A DNA stretch of 64,000 bases. Source: Aurantiochytrium sp. KH105 (Eukaryota > Sar > Bigyra > Thraustochytrida > Thraustochytriidae). Below, one piece after another: positions 52,264 through 61,989 of the stretch. The notes beneath the pieces were generated by a model, which had not been told where the DNA came from, did not search any database, and saw only the letters and a program-made list of their open reading frames with translations. The stretch lies in assembly GCA_003116975.1 (NCBI GenBank), contig BGKB01000054.1:124001-188000 (forward strand), in the 5' to 3' direction. Positions within the stretch are counted from its first letter, which is position 1. Every line of letters begins with the position of its first letter. Both the position numbers and the translations under genes were made by a program.

Positions 52264-52626
52264 TCACGAGATGACACATTGTGGATCGGTCTCACCACGA
52301 CGCTCGGCTGCCTTTTGACGAAGGGTCTCGACAGCACGATTGAAGTCCTCCCTAAAACGTTCGCGATCGTCCACCTCATCGTAGCCGATTTCGTGGATGA
52401 GCTTGTTTCGAATAGTGGCGATCTTGCGCAAGCGACGCTGCGTTTGTGCGTCAAGGCCCTCCGCCGTTGTGATCTTCTCGTGCAAACCTCTGCCTGTCGC
52501 GCCAAAGTCCGTCACTAGCTGCGCCTCCAGGTACTTGCTGGCGATGATCACCAGCTTGACGTCGCAGCACGTGTTTGCAAGCAAGTCGTCCTCGTGCCCG
52601 AGCAGTTTCGCTACCACGGCGCCCAT
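52264..52626 (-). CDS. Small HEPN-like (Rx4H) protein ending in a CaaX box
   Basis: The ATG at 52626 gives 120 residues. Almost the whole protein is one helical domain: CCDVKLVIIASKYLEAQLV, GLHEKITTAEGLDAQTQRRL, KIATIRNKLIHEIGYDEVDD and RFREDFNRAVETLRQK. RNKLIH is an R-x4-H motif preceded by the Ile/Ala helix common in HEPN/DUF4145 proteins. The C-terminus reads DPQCVIS and then TGA, a canonical CaaX farnesylation signal. The start MGAVVAK has Gly2, but the position-6 residue is not Ser/Thr, so N-myristoylation is weak. Together these predict a small membrane-attached HEPN-like protein. It lies next to, and on the same strand as, its larger paralogue, which suggests local duplication. Confidence 0.72.
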   Translation of the reverse strand: MGAVVAKLLGHEDDLLANTCCDVKLVIIASKYLEAQLVTDFGATGRGLHEKITTAEGLDAQTQRRLRKIATIRNKLIHEIGYDEVDDRERFREDFNRAVETLRQKAAERRGETDPQCVIS

Positions 52627-53002
52627 CTCCCTTGCACTCTTCTTCGCTCCGCCTGCGGCTCCTACCAGCCGCGGGGGCTGAAGGCACGCAGAGTCACGGC
52701 GGGTTCACGCCGTCAAGCAAAGGTCTGCTGTCGCGCTGCACGACGCGTGCTTGGACCGATGGTATAGTACGAGAATTGTTGCTGGCTTGTGCGCATTTTC
52801 AGAAATTGCCAGCCAGCTAGAGTAAAGAAACATCTTTGACTCATCGGAGCAAGCAGAATTCGAAGCACGGCGCACGCAGGCAGCATCAAGGCGTCCGAGT
52901 CGCGTACACATAGGTATCATCAAGGCCAGAACAAACTGACTGTTATAACATCGCACCTTTTATGAACCTTTTCATGGAGAAATGAGAAAACAGGGCGGTC
53001 TC
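52627..53002. other. Spacer between small HEPN-like gene and SET gene
   Basis: About 375 bases holding the 3' flank of the SET gene and the promoter of the small HEPN-like gene. No gene seen. Confidence 0.5.
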
Positions 53003-55036
53003 CTAGCTAGTAGCGCTTTCGGTTTTTGCGAGCAGAGGCGCAAAGTCTGCATCGAGAACGCGAGAAATGGCGCGTGCCTGGAACACCTTGGACGCGCGCA
53101 AGAGCTTGAGGTCCTCGGCAGGCATCCAAGCTGCTGCCGTGTTCATGGACGTCTTGCCGGCAACTTCGCGAGCACGCAAAAGTGCGGTAATGTGCTTGAG
53201 TTGCGCCTCGGCGCGGGGCGCTGACAGGGCTGCAGCTAACTTGACGCCCGTGACAGGATCGACCGCAGACGTGCGTTGATGCATGTACAAGCCCTCTTGC
53301 GTCGCGCCAACGAGCTTGCGGCACGTCGGTTCGCCGCATAGGCACCGAATACGCTTCTCCGCAGGGACGGTGGGCGCATACGAAATTGTGATTTCGTCAC
53401 CCTCAGAAATCTCGCGCTGTGCCCAGATACCAACGCGCATACGGCCGTCGACGTTCCAGACCGCTGGCTCAGCATTAGGCTCACACGAATGATTAATGAA
53501 ACGTGCCGGGGAGCCCTGCAGCGTGGCGTCGATCCGGAGTCGCGTGCTGAGTGGGAAAATGTACTCGTGGTGCAAACGCCTGTACTTGCCTTCGAGACGC
53601 TGTTTGGCCTGCGCGGCGGTCACGACCTCGCCAGTGACCTCGATGACGAGCGCGCCCTTGGGAATGGTTTCCTGCGCAAAGAGACCCACCCCCATTGAAG
53701 GCACCTTTGCAGTAGCTACATTGGTCTTGGCCCAAGCGCGCTTGCGCAGCTGCTGGTTCTCGCAAGACTCAGCGCTGCACTCGGAAGGGCACTCGGCCTC
53801 CGCCGACCGGTTGGAACATTGAGACGCAGGACCGCACGACTCTTTGCGCGATGGGCACTTGCACTGCGCGGGTACGCCCATCATTCGGTCTGTAATGCTG
53901 AGAGCCTCGGGCGTGTACTCATTGGTTTCCAAGGTCTTGAACTCTGCGCTTGCGACCGCAGGGGAGCGCATCAGGCCGAATGTAGGCCGGCCGCTTCCAG
54001 TGCCACCAGCACGTGAAGACTGCTTGAGCATCTTCTTTCGCTCGTTGTTTTGCAGTGCGCGCAGTTGAGACTCCAAGCTATGGACACGCGCACGAAACTT
54101 GGACTTGACTTCGATGACCTTTTGTCGAACTTGAGCTGCGCTAAAGGTCGCGTTCTCATCAAGAAGCTCGTCTACTCGATGCTTCCGTGGACGGCCAATC
54201 TTGGCACCGAGCTGCTGCTGCGCAAACGTGCGCATGCGGGGCGCCTTATCAAGCGCTGTTTGCGCAATGCCGTCAAGCGCCTTCTTGGCAGCCTCTTGAT
54301 CAAGTAGCTCCCGCCGACCCGGCCCAGGTCCAGCGTCTTCGCCCGTTTTTGCCGTCTCTGTCACGAGCGCATCGGCACGAAGTTTTTTCTTGATTCCAAA
54401 GATTGACTGAAAGACGCGATCCGGGTCGCGACCTCGCTTGCGCTTGGCGTCGCCACCAGTGCCACCAGCGCTCGTGGACGAAGAAGAAGAAGAAGAAGAA
54501 GAAGTCTGCTGCTGTTCAGGAGGCTCTGGCGGCTTGGCATTATCATCAGAAGTCTTGGCATCCACGTTCGCTTTTGCTTCTTCTGCAGTCTTGCTATCAT
54601 TTTCATTCGACGCGACCGGGGCCGTCTCGTCTACGGACATGGGAGCTGCTCCATCTTTAGCGTCAGCTTTAGCTGCGACCTGAGCTGCCGCAATGGCTGT
54701 CGATGAAGCTTTTTCCGCGTCTTCTGCGGCGGTTTCACCTAAAGTCGTCTTTTTATCCACCTCGTTCGCACTAGCTGGCTCCGTGGTCGTTGGCGCCGCC
54801 GACGAGGTAGTGAATGTTGGCGCCGTCGACGTTGTCGTTGCGGGCGCCTCCGCGTTGCTGGCGGCGGCGTCTGCAGGCTTGTCAGCAGGACCAGCCGCGG
54901 CAGCGCTTGTGTCCGTGCTGGGGGCGGCGGCCTCCGTGCCCGTGGCGGTGGTAGCGGTAGAGGCAGCGGCCGTGGCGTCGAGCTCCGTCTTCATCGCGCC
55001 GGCGGTCGCGGCCTCGGCGGCCTCTTCGGTCGACAT
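53003..55036 (-). CDS. SET-domain histone-lysine methyltransferase with AWS-like pre-SET and post-SET
   Basis: The ATG at 55036 gives 677 residues. The first 190 are Ala/Thr/Ser-rich and disordered, including a polyserine run. A basic segment RKRGRDPDRVFQSIFGIKKK is probably a nuclear signal. An Arg/Lys-rich coiled coil comes next (KVIEVKSKFRARVHSLESQL). The Cys-rich pre-SET/AWS region is at about residues 388-440 (CKCPSRKESC, CPSECSAESCENQQLRK). The SET domain is at about 445-555, with KVPSMGVGLFAQETIPKG, HEYIFPLSTRLRIDA, RFINHSCEPNAE and EGDEITISYAP. Post-SET CLCGEPTCRKLVG lies at about 565. This layout is that of the SET2/ASH1/NSD group, which methylates H3K36 or H3K4 using S-adenosylmethionine. 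Substrate lysine cannot be fixed from sequence. Confidence 0.9.
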   Translation of the reverse strand: MSTEEAAEAATAGAMKTELDATAAASTATTATGTEAAAPSTDTSAAAAGPADKPADAAASNAEAPATTTSTAPTFTTSSAAPTTTEPASANEVDKKTTLGETAAEDAEKASSTAIAAAQVAAKADAKDGAAPMSVDETAPVASNENDSKTAEEAKANVDAKTSDDNAKPPEPPEQQQTSSSSSSSSSTSAGGTGGDAKRKRGRDPDRVFQSIFGIKKKLRADALVTETAKTGEDAGPGPGRRELLDQEAAKKALDGIAQTALDKAPRMRTFAQQQLGAKIGRPRKHRVDELLDENATFSAAQVRQKVIEVKSKFRARVHSLESQLRALQNNERKKMLKQSSRAGGTGSGRPTFGLMRSPAVASAEFKTLETNEYTPEALSITDRMMGVPAQCKCPSRKESCGPASQCSNRSAEAECPSECSAESCENQQLRKRAWAKTNVATAKVPSMGVGLFAQETIPKGALVIEVTGEVVTAAQAKQRLEGKYRRLHHEYIFPLSTRLRIDATLQGSPARFINHSCEPNAEPAVWNVDGRMRVGIWAQREISEGDEITISYAPTVPAEKRIRCLCGEPTCRKLVGATQEGLYMHQRTSAVDPVTGVKLAAALSAPRAEAQLKHITALLRAREVAGKTSMNTAAAWMPAEDLKLLRASKVFQARAISRVLDADFAPLLAKTESATS

Positions 55037-55568
55037 AGGCTCGCCGCCGCGGGAGGACCGAGCAGCGCGCGAGCGAGACGGGGCGCGGCCACGAGGGAGC
55101 CCTGTTACGCAGCCGCGGCGCGCGCGAAGCGGCGTCTCGCGTACGAGCTTGAGCGTCTGATATCATCCCTCATGCCCTGGTGCGAGTCATGGTCTTGTGC
55201 GCAACGCACGATTTCCTGTGTGTGTAAATGCGCACAAGACTCGGGGAACCGTTGCGCGAGCGCCGAGTCATCATGAACGACGACTTACGTATACTGCATC
55301 GAAAATTTGAAGCCCTGTGCGTATTCTTCATGCCGGTCAGACCCAGACCCTCTGGCAGGCTCTTCGTTGGTCTCGTGCGGCAATTACACAAAGCTTTTCA
55401 TGCGTTGTGATCGTGTTCGATTTGCAAAATGCAAAGGGGGGCAAAACAAGCGCGCGAGAGAGAGAAAATAAAAGCAAAAAAAGGTGTGTACCGCGGGGAC
55501 ATGATAATCGTGCGCGGAGTCTTTTAGAGAAAAAGGACCCAACTCTTGCAAGGCATGAACGCCAGTGG
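55037..55568. promoter_or_regulatory. Divergent region between the SET gene and the coiled-coil gene
   Basis: About 530 bases between opposed ATGs; both promoters must lie here. Small open frames on both strands lack domains. Confidence 0.45.
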
Positions 55569-56633
55569 ATGCCGCCATGGAGTGAGTTCTCGCACGAAGT
55601 GAAAAGTCCAGCCAATGGACTTGACGGCAGCGTGAGCGGGCCGCACGTGGCGACAAACAGCACGGCGAGGAAGAAAGGAAAGGACCAAGGGAGAACGGCT
55701 TTGACGATGGCCAGCGAAGAGGCGGACGCTGCTGACGAAGACGCGCAAAAGACAACAAAGGTGAAACCCGTCTTGGACCAACTTCGCGAGGCAGCACGCA
55801 GCTATAACCCACGATGGACGACCCAGCGCGCAGTCGAAGATGCTATCGAGCGAACAGCGCTCTTAAATGCAGCTTCGCGTAAAGTTGTCAAGGAGGAGCG
55901 CAAGGTCTGCAAGACGCGGGCAGAAACTTGCGAGCTGCTCAACGCGTCCGCAATTCAGGTCATTCGAGGACTTGTGCAGGCTGTGCAACGACTCGACAAG
56001 GAAAATGAAACTCTCAGAAACAGAGGACATCTGTGCGAACGCAGACTATATTCAACAAGGCATGCACTCGCTGCGATGGCTGCCCAACTCGAAGCTCACC
56101 CCGCCCACGAAAGCTTTTCGTGGAGTGACGAGGTTCTCCGCTGTGACAGCGACACCGCAAGCGACGAGCCTTCAGAGGCTATCACTGGACAAGAGAAAGC
56201 TGAAGAGCTATCGAGCGCTCTTGACGATGCGGTTGCGCGCTTACAGTCCGCGATAAAGTCGTGTCTGGCCGTATACTCCAGCGCATACAACCCAGAGCGC
56301 CAAATTCAAGACCTTGTGAGTATCAGCCAAGGCAGGCATGAGCAGCTGCAACGTTCGAACGCCGAGTTGGTTGTTCTCGACGAGCGTGTCAGGGAACTCC
56401 GGAAACAAGTAGCGCTCGGAATCGAGCAACGGAGCAAAGCTCTCGAAGAGGCCACCTCCAAGGCTTATACTCGATCTTTTCAGCAGCACCACGCCGAGCT
56501 TCATCGCTTGCAGGTCGATCGAGATGCTCTCGTCGTTGAGCTGGCTCGGAAAACTCAGCAAGTTGCTCTTCTCGATCCCAAGAGGGCTCCTCCGAAGCGC
56601 ATCGCGCCTCTCAACCTCGCTCCGGCATGTTAG
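55569..56633 (+). CDS. Coiled-coil protein of unknown function
   Basis: From the ATG at 55569 the protein is 354 residues; a second in-frame ATG at 55707 would give 308. Most of it is predicted helix with heptad character: ASAIQVIRGLVQAVQRLDKE, LSSALDDAVARLQSAIKS, NAELVVLDERVRELRKQVAL and LHRLQVDRDALVVELARKT. A short acidic loop (RCDSDTASDEPSEAITG) separates two coiled-coil halves. No enzymatic domain or signal peptide is present. Likely structural or scaffold; the family is not recognised. Confidence 0.65.
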   Translation: MPPWSEFSHEVKSPANGLDGSVSGPHVATNSTARKKGKDQGRTALTMASEEADAADEDAQKTTKVKPVLDQLREAARSYNPRWTTQRAVEDAIERTALLNAASRKVVKEERKVCKTRAETCELLNASAIQVIRGLVQAVQRLDKENETLRNRGHLCERRLYSTRHALAAMAAQLEAHPAHESFSWSDEVLRCDSDTASDEPSEAITGQEKAEELSSALDDAVARLQSAIKSCLAVYSSAYNPERQIQDLVSISQGRHEQLQRSNAELVVLDERVRELRKQVALGIEQRSKALEEATSKAYTRSFQQHHAELHRLQVDRDALVVELARKTQQVALLDPKRAPPKRIAPLNLAPAC

Positions 56634-58103
56634 AGAGAACGCAACGAGATTTCCAAATAAGGAACTAACAGTAAAAAAAGAAATAATACGAACTTCTTCT
56701 CACAGACAGTCATACGGCCTATCTTTTTCGTCATTTGCATAAGTATCAGAAGCTTCTATCTCCACTGACGCCCAGCACTCCCCGTGCACCCGCAATCAGT
56801 CACTGAAAGCCAAGGCGACAATGAGCCTTTTCTTTTTCACAAGTACGACTACACACCCACGACGACGGAAAATCATTTCTACGTCAACACACGCTGGAAT
56901 CACGTGGGCGCGCTGCGTCATTCTGAGATGTGACGGGCCGAAGTCGTCCTGACGTGTCGAATTTAGTCTTGAAGGGATGAGTCGCCTTGAAGTTGCCATG
57001 AACGCGCTGCCGGTCACGGTGGTCATTGTCACTTGGCTCCTCCTCGGCCCGCTGATGGGGAGACCCTACGCAGACTCGTGAGGACGATCTTGCCCTTCCC
57101 ACCGCCCCTGCGTTGTGTTTTCCTCTCAGCTCCGTCACTCCAGATACGCCGGCATACCTCACCGACCGGCAGTGCGCGCTTGACTGAGTGACTGACCGAG
57201 TGACTACCAGTCAGTGAGCGAGCCACTCAGCGGCGAAGACGTCCGCCGAGTCGCTCGCGCTGGCCGGCCCTTGTGCACGCGCAGAAGTCGCCTCGTACGT
57301 CTCCAGGGCGGCCACCACCTTTTCTTTTCTTTTCTTTTGCTCGCCCTCTTCCTGGAGCTTTTTAACCTTATTCCGCTCAGCCCCGTGCGCTGGCAGGAAA
57401 AGATCCTCACCCGCCGCGCCGTGCCGCTTCCGCAAATCATTGCTGCCATGATCGCCGCCTTCGGGTGCGAGTCTGCCCGCCTCGCGACGGGGTCGCGGAG
57501 GCCGTGCGTGCGCGAGTCCGCCTCGCGCGCGTCGCTCCTCGGCCGGCAGCGAAGAAGAGAAGGGCGAGACACCGGACCGCTCCCTCGCCGCCGCATCTGC
57601 TGCCGCTCGACGACGCTCCGGCGGTCGTTCGGCGCGGCGCCGCGGCGGCGGCCGGACCACGCCGTCGTCTGAAAGCCGCGCGTGCGCGCCGGAGACGACG
57701 CCGGCGACGGCCTCGCGCGGCGGCAGCTCAGCTTGCGGAGAGCTCGCGCTGTGTCGTGCCTGGCGGATATGGCCATCTCTTCGCCGCCCCTCTCCTCGCC
57801 TCTTCGGCCGCGCGCGGCGAAGTCGGCTGCTCGCCCGCCCGAGAGCTCGCGTGCGCGGCGAGAGCGCCTGCGCGAGCCCGCGCGAGCCGAGGCGAGGCCG
57901 GAGCTCGGGAGCGCGGGCGGGCGCGGCAGCGGCGCGAGCTGCAGCTGTAGGCGCGGGCGACGGGACGAAAGCGTCCCAGGTCACTCGCTCGCTCACTTCA
58001 CTCGATTGCACGAGGCGAGCAAGGCAAGCAAACCCAGAACAGAGCCGCGGAGGCCGCAGCCCGGACGCCGTACGGAGCGCGACGCGAGGCAGGCCAGCGC
58101 GGG
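56634..58103. other. 1.5-kb intergenic region
   Basis: The long minus-strand open frame across it and the HPP gene is Arg/Ser/Ala-rich and antisense to a conserved gene, so it is rejected. A short TTTTCTTTTCTTTTCTTTT tract is at about 57320-57338. No gene seen. Confidence 0.5.
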
Positions 58104-58882
58104 ATGATGATGCTCGCGAGGAGGCGGAGCGCCGCGGCGGCGGGCTGGAGGGCGGCCCAGCTGCGATGGGACGCGACGTCGAGCTCGAGCATGAGATTAG
58201 GGTGGAGCGCGAGTCCCGCCGCGACGCCGGCCGTGAGCGCGCTCGCGCAGCGGTGGTGCCGGGAGAGGGCCAAGAGCACGAGCGCGGGCGCAGGCAGAGG
58301 GCGCAGGACAAGGAGGCAGCGGAGACGGCGCCCGCGCAGCCCACGTTTGCGGAGAAGATCAAGGGGATCGAGGGCGCGCAGCCGCCGCCGACGCCAGGGG
58401 TGGACATGATCCTCAAGTCCGGCCTGGGAGGACTCATTAGCGCCGGTTTGCTTTCCGCGGTGCATTTCGGGATCACTGACGCGCACGACATGACGATGAT
58501 CTTGGGGTCCTTTGGGGCAACTTCGGTCTTGCTGTTCGCAGCGCCGGTGGTCCCGTTCTCGCAGCCGCGCAATGTTATCGGAGGCCATCTGATTTCAGCC
58601 TTTGTTGGCGTCTCTGCGCTCAAGCTTTGCGGGGGCAACGCGGCGCTCGCGGTTCCCTTGGCGTGCGGTGCCTCGATCATGGCCATGCAGGCGACGAACA
58701 CGGTGCACCCGCCCGCAGGGGGCACTGCACTCATCGCGGTTATGGGGTCCCCGGCACTCACGGCGATGGGCTATGGTCTCCTCGTACCGACGGGTCTTGG
58801 TTCGGGCCTTCTTGTGGCTTCGGCTGTGCTCTACAACAACACTCTGCGCGGAGCCATGCGTTATCCGCAATATTGGTATTAG
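58104..58882 (+). CDS. HPP-family integral membrane protein, likely mitochondrial, probably two exons
   Basis: The conserved HPP domain occupies 58370-58882: PTPGVDMILKSGLGGLISAG, GSFGATSVLLFAAP, FSQPRNVIGGHLISAFVGV, MAMQATNTVHPPAGGTALIA (the HPP motif itself) and a last helix. The frame leading into it begins with a highly charged stretch that does not look like a protein start. In another frame, three ATGs at 58104-58112 open a presequence-like peptide (MLARRRSAAAAGWRAAQLRW). A GTGAGC donor at 58233 and a CAG acceptor ending at 58297 join the two in phase. That gives exons 58104-58232 and 58298-58882 and 237 residues. HPP proteins in plants transport nitrite in the chloroplast envelope; cargo here is unknown. 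The domain is certain; the splice is inferred. Confidence 0.75.
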
Positions 58883-59496
58883 AATGGAATTTTCTTCTCT
58901 GAGCGAAACCGTTCCGAGGAACCTGCCAAAAAGATTGATATCGTGGTATACTACCTAAAAAATCATGCTAGTTTATGCTCACTTGCACACTGGCCACGTT
59001 GAAATTGTTCTAATGGCGGAATGTCTCAATCCTGCATGCAAAACTAGAGGTGCACCTTTTGTCGCGCGCGTCCCAAGTTCTTTCCCCGCATCGCATCGTC
59101 GTGTTTCTCCAGATCACAAGTAGAACCAGGCGCTTCTCGATCACGCTGCAGGTGCATCGTTTGTATCGGAGATGCATCGCATCGTCGGGAATGAGCCGCT
59201 CCGCCACAATTCCAACTCATGCGCTTACTCATGATAGCGTCGGTCACAACGAAATGACATGGTGCGAAAAAAAAAACCAACAAGTCGCAACAAGGTAGCA
59301 AAAACTTGACTGCGAATCCAGCGCGCACGGCAAGCTGGCTGACGCGCTGGTGGAGCGCCGACGCCTGCTGCGAAGGAAAGCGGCGTAAAGGGAGGGAGCG
59401 AGCGAGCGAGCAGCGCTTGCGGACCGAGAAAGACTGGGGGTCACAGTACTAGCAGCAGCAGCACCACCACCACCCCCAGCAGGCAGCAGGAGCAGC
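58883..59496. other. Intergenic region
   Basis: Degenerate repeats around GCATCGTTTGTATCGGAGATG at 59154 region and CACCACCACC/AGCAGCAGC runs just before the next ATG. No gene seen. Confidence 0.5.
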
Positions 59497-61512
59497 ATGG
59501 GGACGACCTCGAGCTCGAACCTGCAGAGAGCGGCCTTTGACGCTGCCACGCGCGCCAACGGGGACGCAAAGCTGCGAAACCTCCTCGAGACCGGGCAACT
59601 CAGCGAAGAACGCGTGCGCGAACTGCTCAAAGAGACAGACGCAAAGAGCCGTACGCTGTTGCTCGTGGCCGTAGAGAACCAGCGCGTCAACAACGCTATT
59701 TTTCTGCTCAACCATGGCGCCTCGGTCGCCGTGCAGGTGGCCAAGACTGGAGACACGCCACTGCATCTCGCGGTGCTGTGCAAACCAGATCGCGCCGCAG
59801 AGCTGGTATCAGTGCTGCTCAGCCACGGCGCAGATCCACTCGTGCGCAATGCTGCAGGCCAAAATCCCTTTCAGCTAGCGCAACTGCGCAATCGAACGGC
59901 CGTCCTGCGTCATCTTGAAGCCAAGGTCTGCGCCTTTGCCGACAAAGTCTCAATCGAGGCCTTTTCCTCCATGCAAATGCGTTTTGGCAAAGTTCTGGGC
60001 GACGACCTACGCAATTCCATGTACAAGCAGTTTGGCAGTAAATGGGTGTCACGCCGCGTGACCATTTGCCGGCTTCAAGGCTCCACAACGATGGCCCGCT
60101 TCCCCCGTCTCAAATGTCCCCGTTGTCTCAAGGTGCAGGAAGACGTGCGGACATCTCGTGCTTACATCACATGCCAATGCAGCCAGGTACTTATCGTTCC
60201 GCAGAGAAAACGGACCATGTTTAATTGTCTCTCCGTGTATGGAGATTCGAGCTGTTCGGTCCCAGAGGTTGTCTATGATCTCGCGCAGTGCAAGTGCGAA
60301 CGGGAGGTGGAGCCCAAAAATGGCCTTCATGTCGTGCGCCTCACACTCATGGCCGAAGCAGTTGAATACGTTGACCCCGTGTATTCCAAACGGACAGCCA
60401 TCGTCGATGCCTTCCGGCACTCGCAGGCTCGATATGCGGTGCACGGGCATGCCGTGCTTCGTTTTGGCTCGCCGAACGAGGCTCATATCGACCGCATGTA
60501 CGAGGTTCTGACGAATGGAATCCGTACGTGTCCCGAGCCTGACAGCAATCTCGAAAGTAGTGCGCACAATGTTCAACAAGACCATCCACCGCCTCCTCCT
60601 CCGCGCTTGCGCGAGGCCGGGCGCGCTGTACAAGCTGCAACGCGATTCGCAAATCTGGACGCGAGGCCCGGGTCTTTAGCGCCTGACGAGATTCCCTTTG
60701 CTGTCGCAATCGTCGAGGATGACACGCCTCCCATGGTTGCAGCAATATCCGAAGTACCGGAGCTCGTCGACGTTCCTGAAATATCAAAGAGATCCGCGTC
60801 TGTTGAAAGCAGGTCTACACCCCCGCTCCCGCCGCGTCGTCATACGGCAGAGCCATCAGCTCCACCAGCATCAGCTAATCAACACTCCACCACGCAAGTG
60901 GCATCCTCTTCAGCATCCTCCTCCTCCTCCTCGTCCTCGTCGTCGTCGTCGTCTCCGGGATCTGCAGCAATGGAGGCGCTGCCACCTAGACAAGATCCCA
61001 TTGGGTCTTGGAAGTGTACAGAGTGTCATTTGGAAAATCCAGCAAAGTTTGAGAACTGCCAAGTCTGTTCGAAAGAGCGGCCCAGTCCGGAAGCCGAGGT
61101 CGCTGCCGCCCTTCGGCGCGAAACTGAAGGGCCACAAGGACCAGATCGCGCGACAGCCCCCCTGGAAGAAGACGTTTTGGTGTCTCAAGCCAAGCAAGAG
61201 TCGATTCGTGCGGCAGCCGAGCGTTTGTCCATTGATGTGGACGCTTTCGTATGCCCTATCACCTCGCAGCTCATGGAAGACCCTGTGGTGACTGCAGACG
61301 GTTACGCATTCGAACGAGCAGCAATTGAAAAGTGGTTTCAAGAAGGCCACACCGTATCTCCGGTGACGGGGAATGAGCTTGAGCACACGAATGTCGTGGC
61401 CAATATTAATCTTCGCAATGCTATCGAGAAATTTGTACAAAAAGCATTCGGAGCTCCAAAAACTGCTCCTGCATTGCCGTCGGAACACAGCAATGCGGAC
61501 GTGCAAGCGTAA
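59497..61512 (+). CDS. Ankyrin / RanBP2-zinc-finger / U-box protein, putative E3 ubiquitin ligase with N-myristoylation motif
   Basis: The ATG at 59497 gives 671 residues starting MGTTSSSN, a good N-myristoylation signal (Gly2, Ser6). Ankyrin repeats lie at about residues 50-150 (SRTLLLVAVENQRVNNAIFL, GDTPLHLAVLCKPDRAAELV, GADPLVRNAAGQNPFQLA). A Cys-rich region at about 205-265 (CPRCLKVQEDV, CQCSQVLIVPQRK) may bind zinc. Next is a Pro/Ser-rich linker, then a RanBP2-type finger at about 505-530 (WKCTECHLENPAKFENCQVC). The U-box is at about 583-650 (FVCPITSQLMEDPVVTADGY, AFERAAIEKWF, TNVVANINLRNAI). RanBP2 fingers bind ubiquitin or RNA and U-boxes recruit E2 enzymes. The combination predicts a membrane-tethered E3 with ankyrin-based substrate binding. 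Confidence 0.88.
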   Translation: MGTTSSSNLQRAAFDAATRANGDAKLRNLLETGQLSEERVRELLKETDAKSRTLLLVAVENQRVNNAIFLLNHGASVAVQVAKTGDTPLHLAVLCKPDRAAELVSVLLSHGADPLVRNAAGQNPFQLAQLRNRTAVLRHLEAKVCAFADKVSIEAFSSMQMRFGKVLGDDLRNSMYKQFGSKWVSRRVTICRLQGSTTMARFPRLKCPRCLKVQEDVRTSRAYITCQCSQVLIVPQRKRTMFNCLSVYGDSSCSVPEVVYDLAQCKCEREVEPKNGLHVVRLTLMAEAVEYVDPVYSKRTAIVDAFRHSQARYAVHGHAVLRFGSPNEAHIDRMYEVLTNGIRTCPEPDSNLESSAHNVQQDHPPPPPPRLREAGRAVQAATRFANLDARPGSLAPDEIPFAVAIVEDDTPPMVAAISEVPELVDVPEISKRSASVESRSTPPLPPRRHTAEPSAPPASANQHSTTQVASSSASSSSSSSSSSSSSPGSAAMEALPPRQDPIGSWKCTECHLENPAKFENCQVCSKERPSPEAEVAAALRRETEGPQGPDRATAPLEEDVLVSQAKQESIRAAAERLSIDVDAFVCPITSQLMEDPVVTADGYAFERAAIEKWFQEGHTVSPVTGNELEHTNVVANINLRNAIEKFVQKAFGAPKTAPALPSEHSNADVQA

Positions 61513-61989
61513 GTCGAAAAGGACTTGGTTAAGGAGAAGAATGGGACGAGCAACTCTGCTCTTTCATCAATTACCAATGCGGTCCGCTTGGCGTGAGATA
61601 CGTGAGTGGGACAAGTGTCGACTCTCTCTTGGGGAAAGGAAAGCATCTTCTTTCTAAGCACATGTTAGCCTGTAATTTATGCAAAGACTGAGTGGTATGA
61701 TTAGATTCTTCTGGTGCTTTGCCGTTGAGATGGATTGTGCTTGCTTTGTCTGAATAACGGAAACAGGAGCGGTGGTGACACTTCGATTCTGCGACGCGAC
61801 CTAGGCCCATCAACGACATCATGATGGATGCTGGCTGCATAATAGGAAGAGTTTGGTTAATTTTAGACAGTGTTTACAGCGACGGTATAGTATGTGTTTT
61901 TAAGTTGCGCGGGGATGTAGTTTTTGCTTGCTTGCGTGCTGGCTCGTTTGCTTGCTGGCTGGCTGGCTGGCTCGCTGGCCATGAAGTCG
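61513..61989. other. Spacer between convergent genes
   Basis: Nearly 480 bases. GCTGGCTGGC repeats at about 61937-61980 lie just beyond the sorting nexin stop. No gene. Confidence 0.5.

Noticed and set aside
57211-58761. 516-codon minus-strand frame over the HPP gene
   Set aside because: Antisense to the HPP domain and low complexity upstream; no domain.
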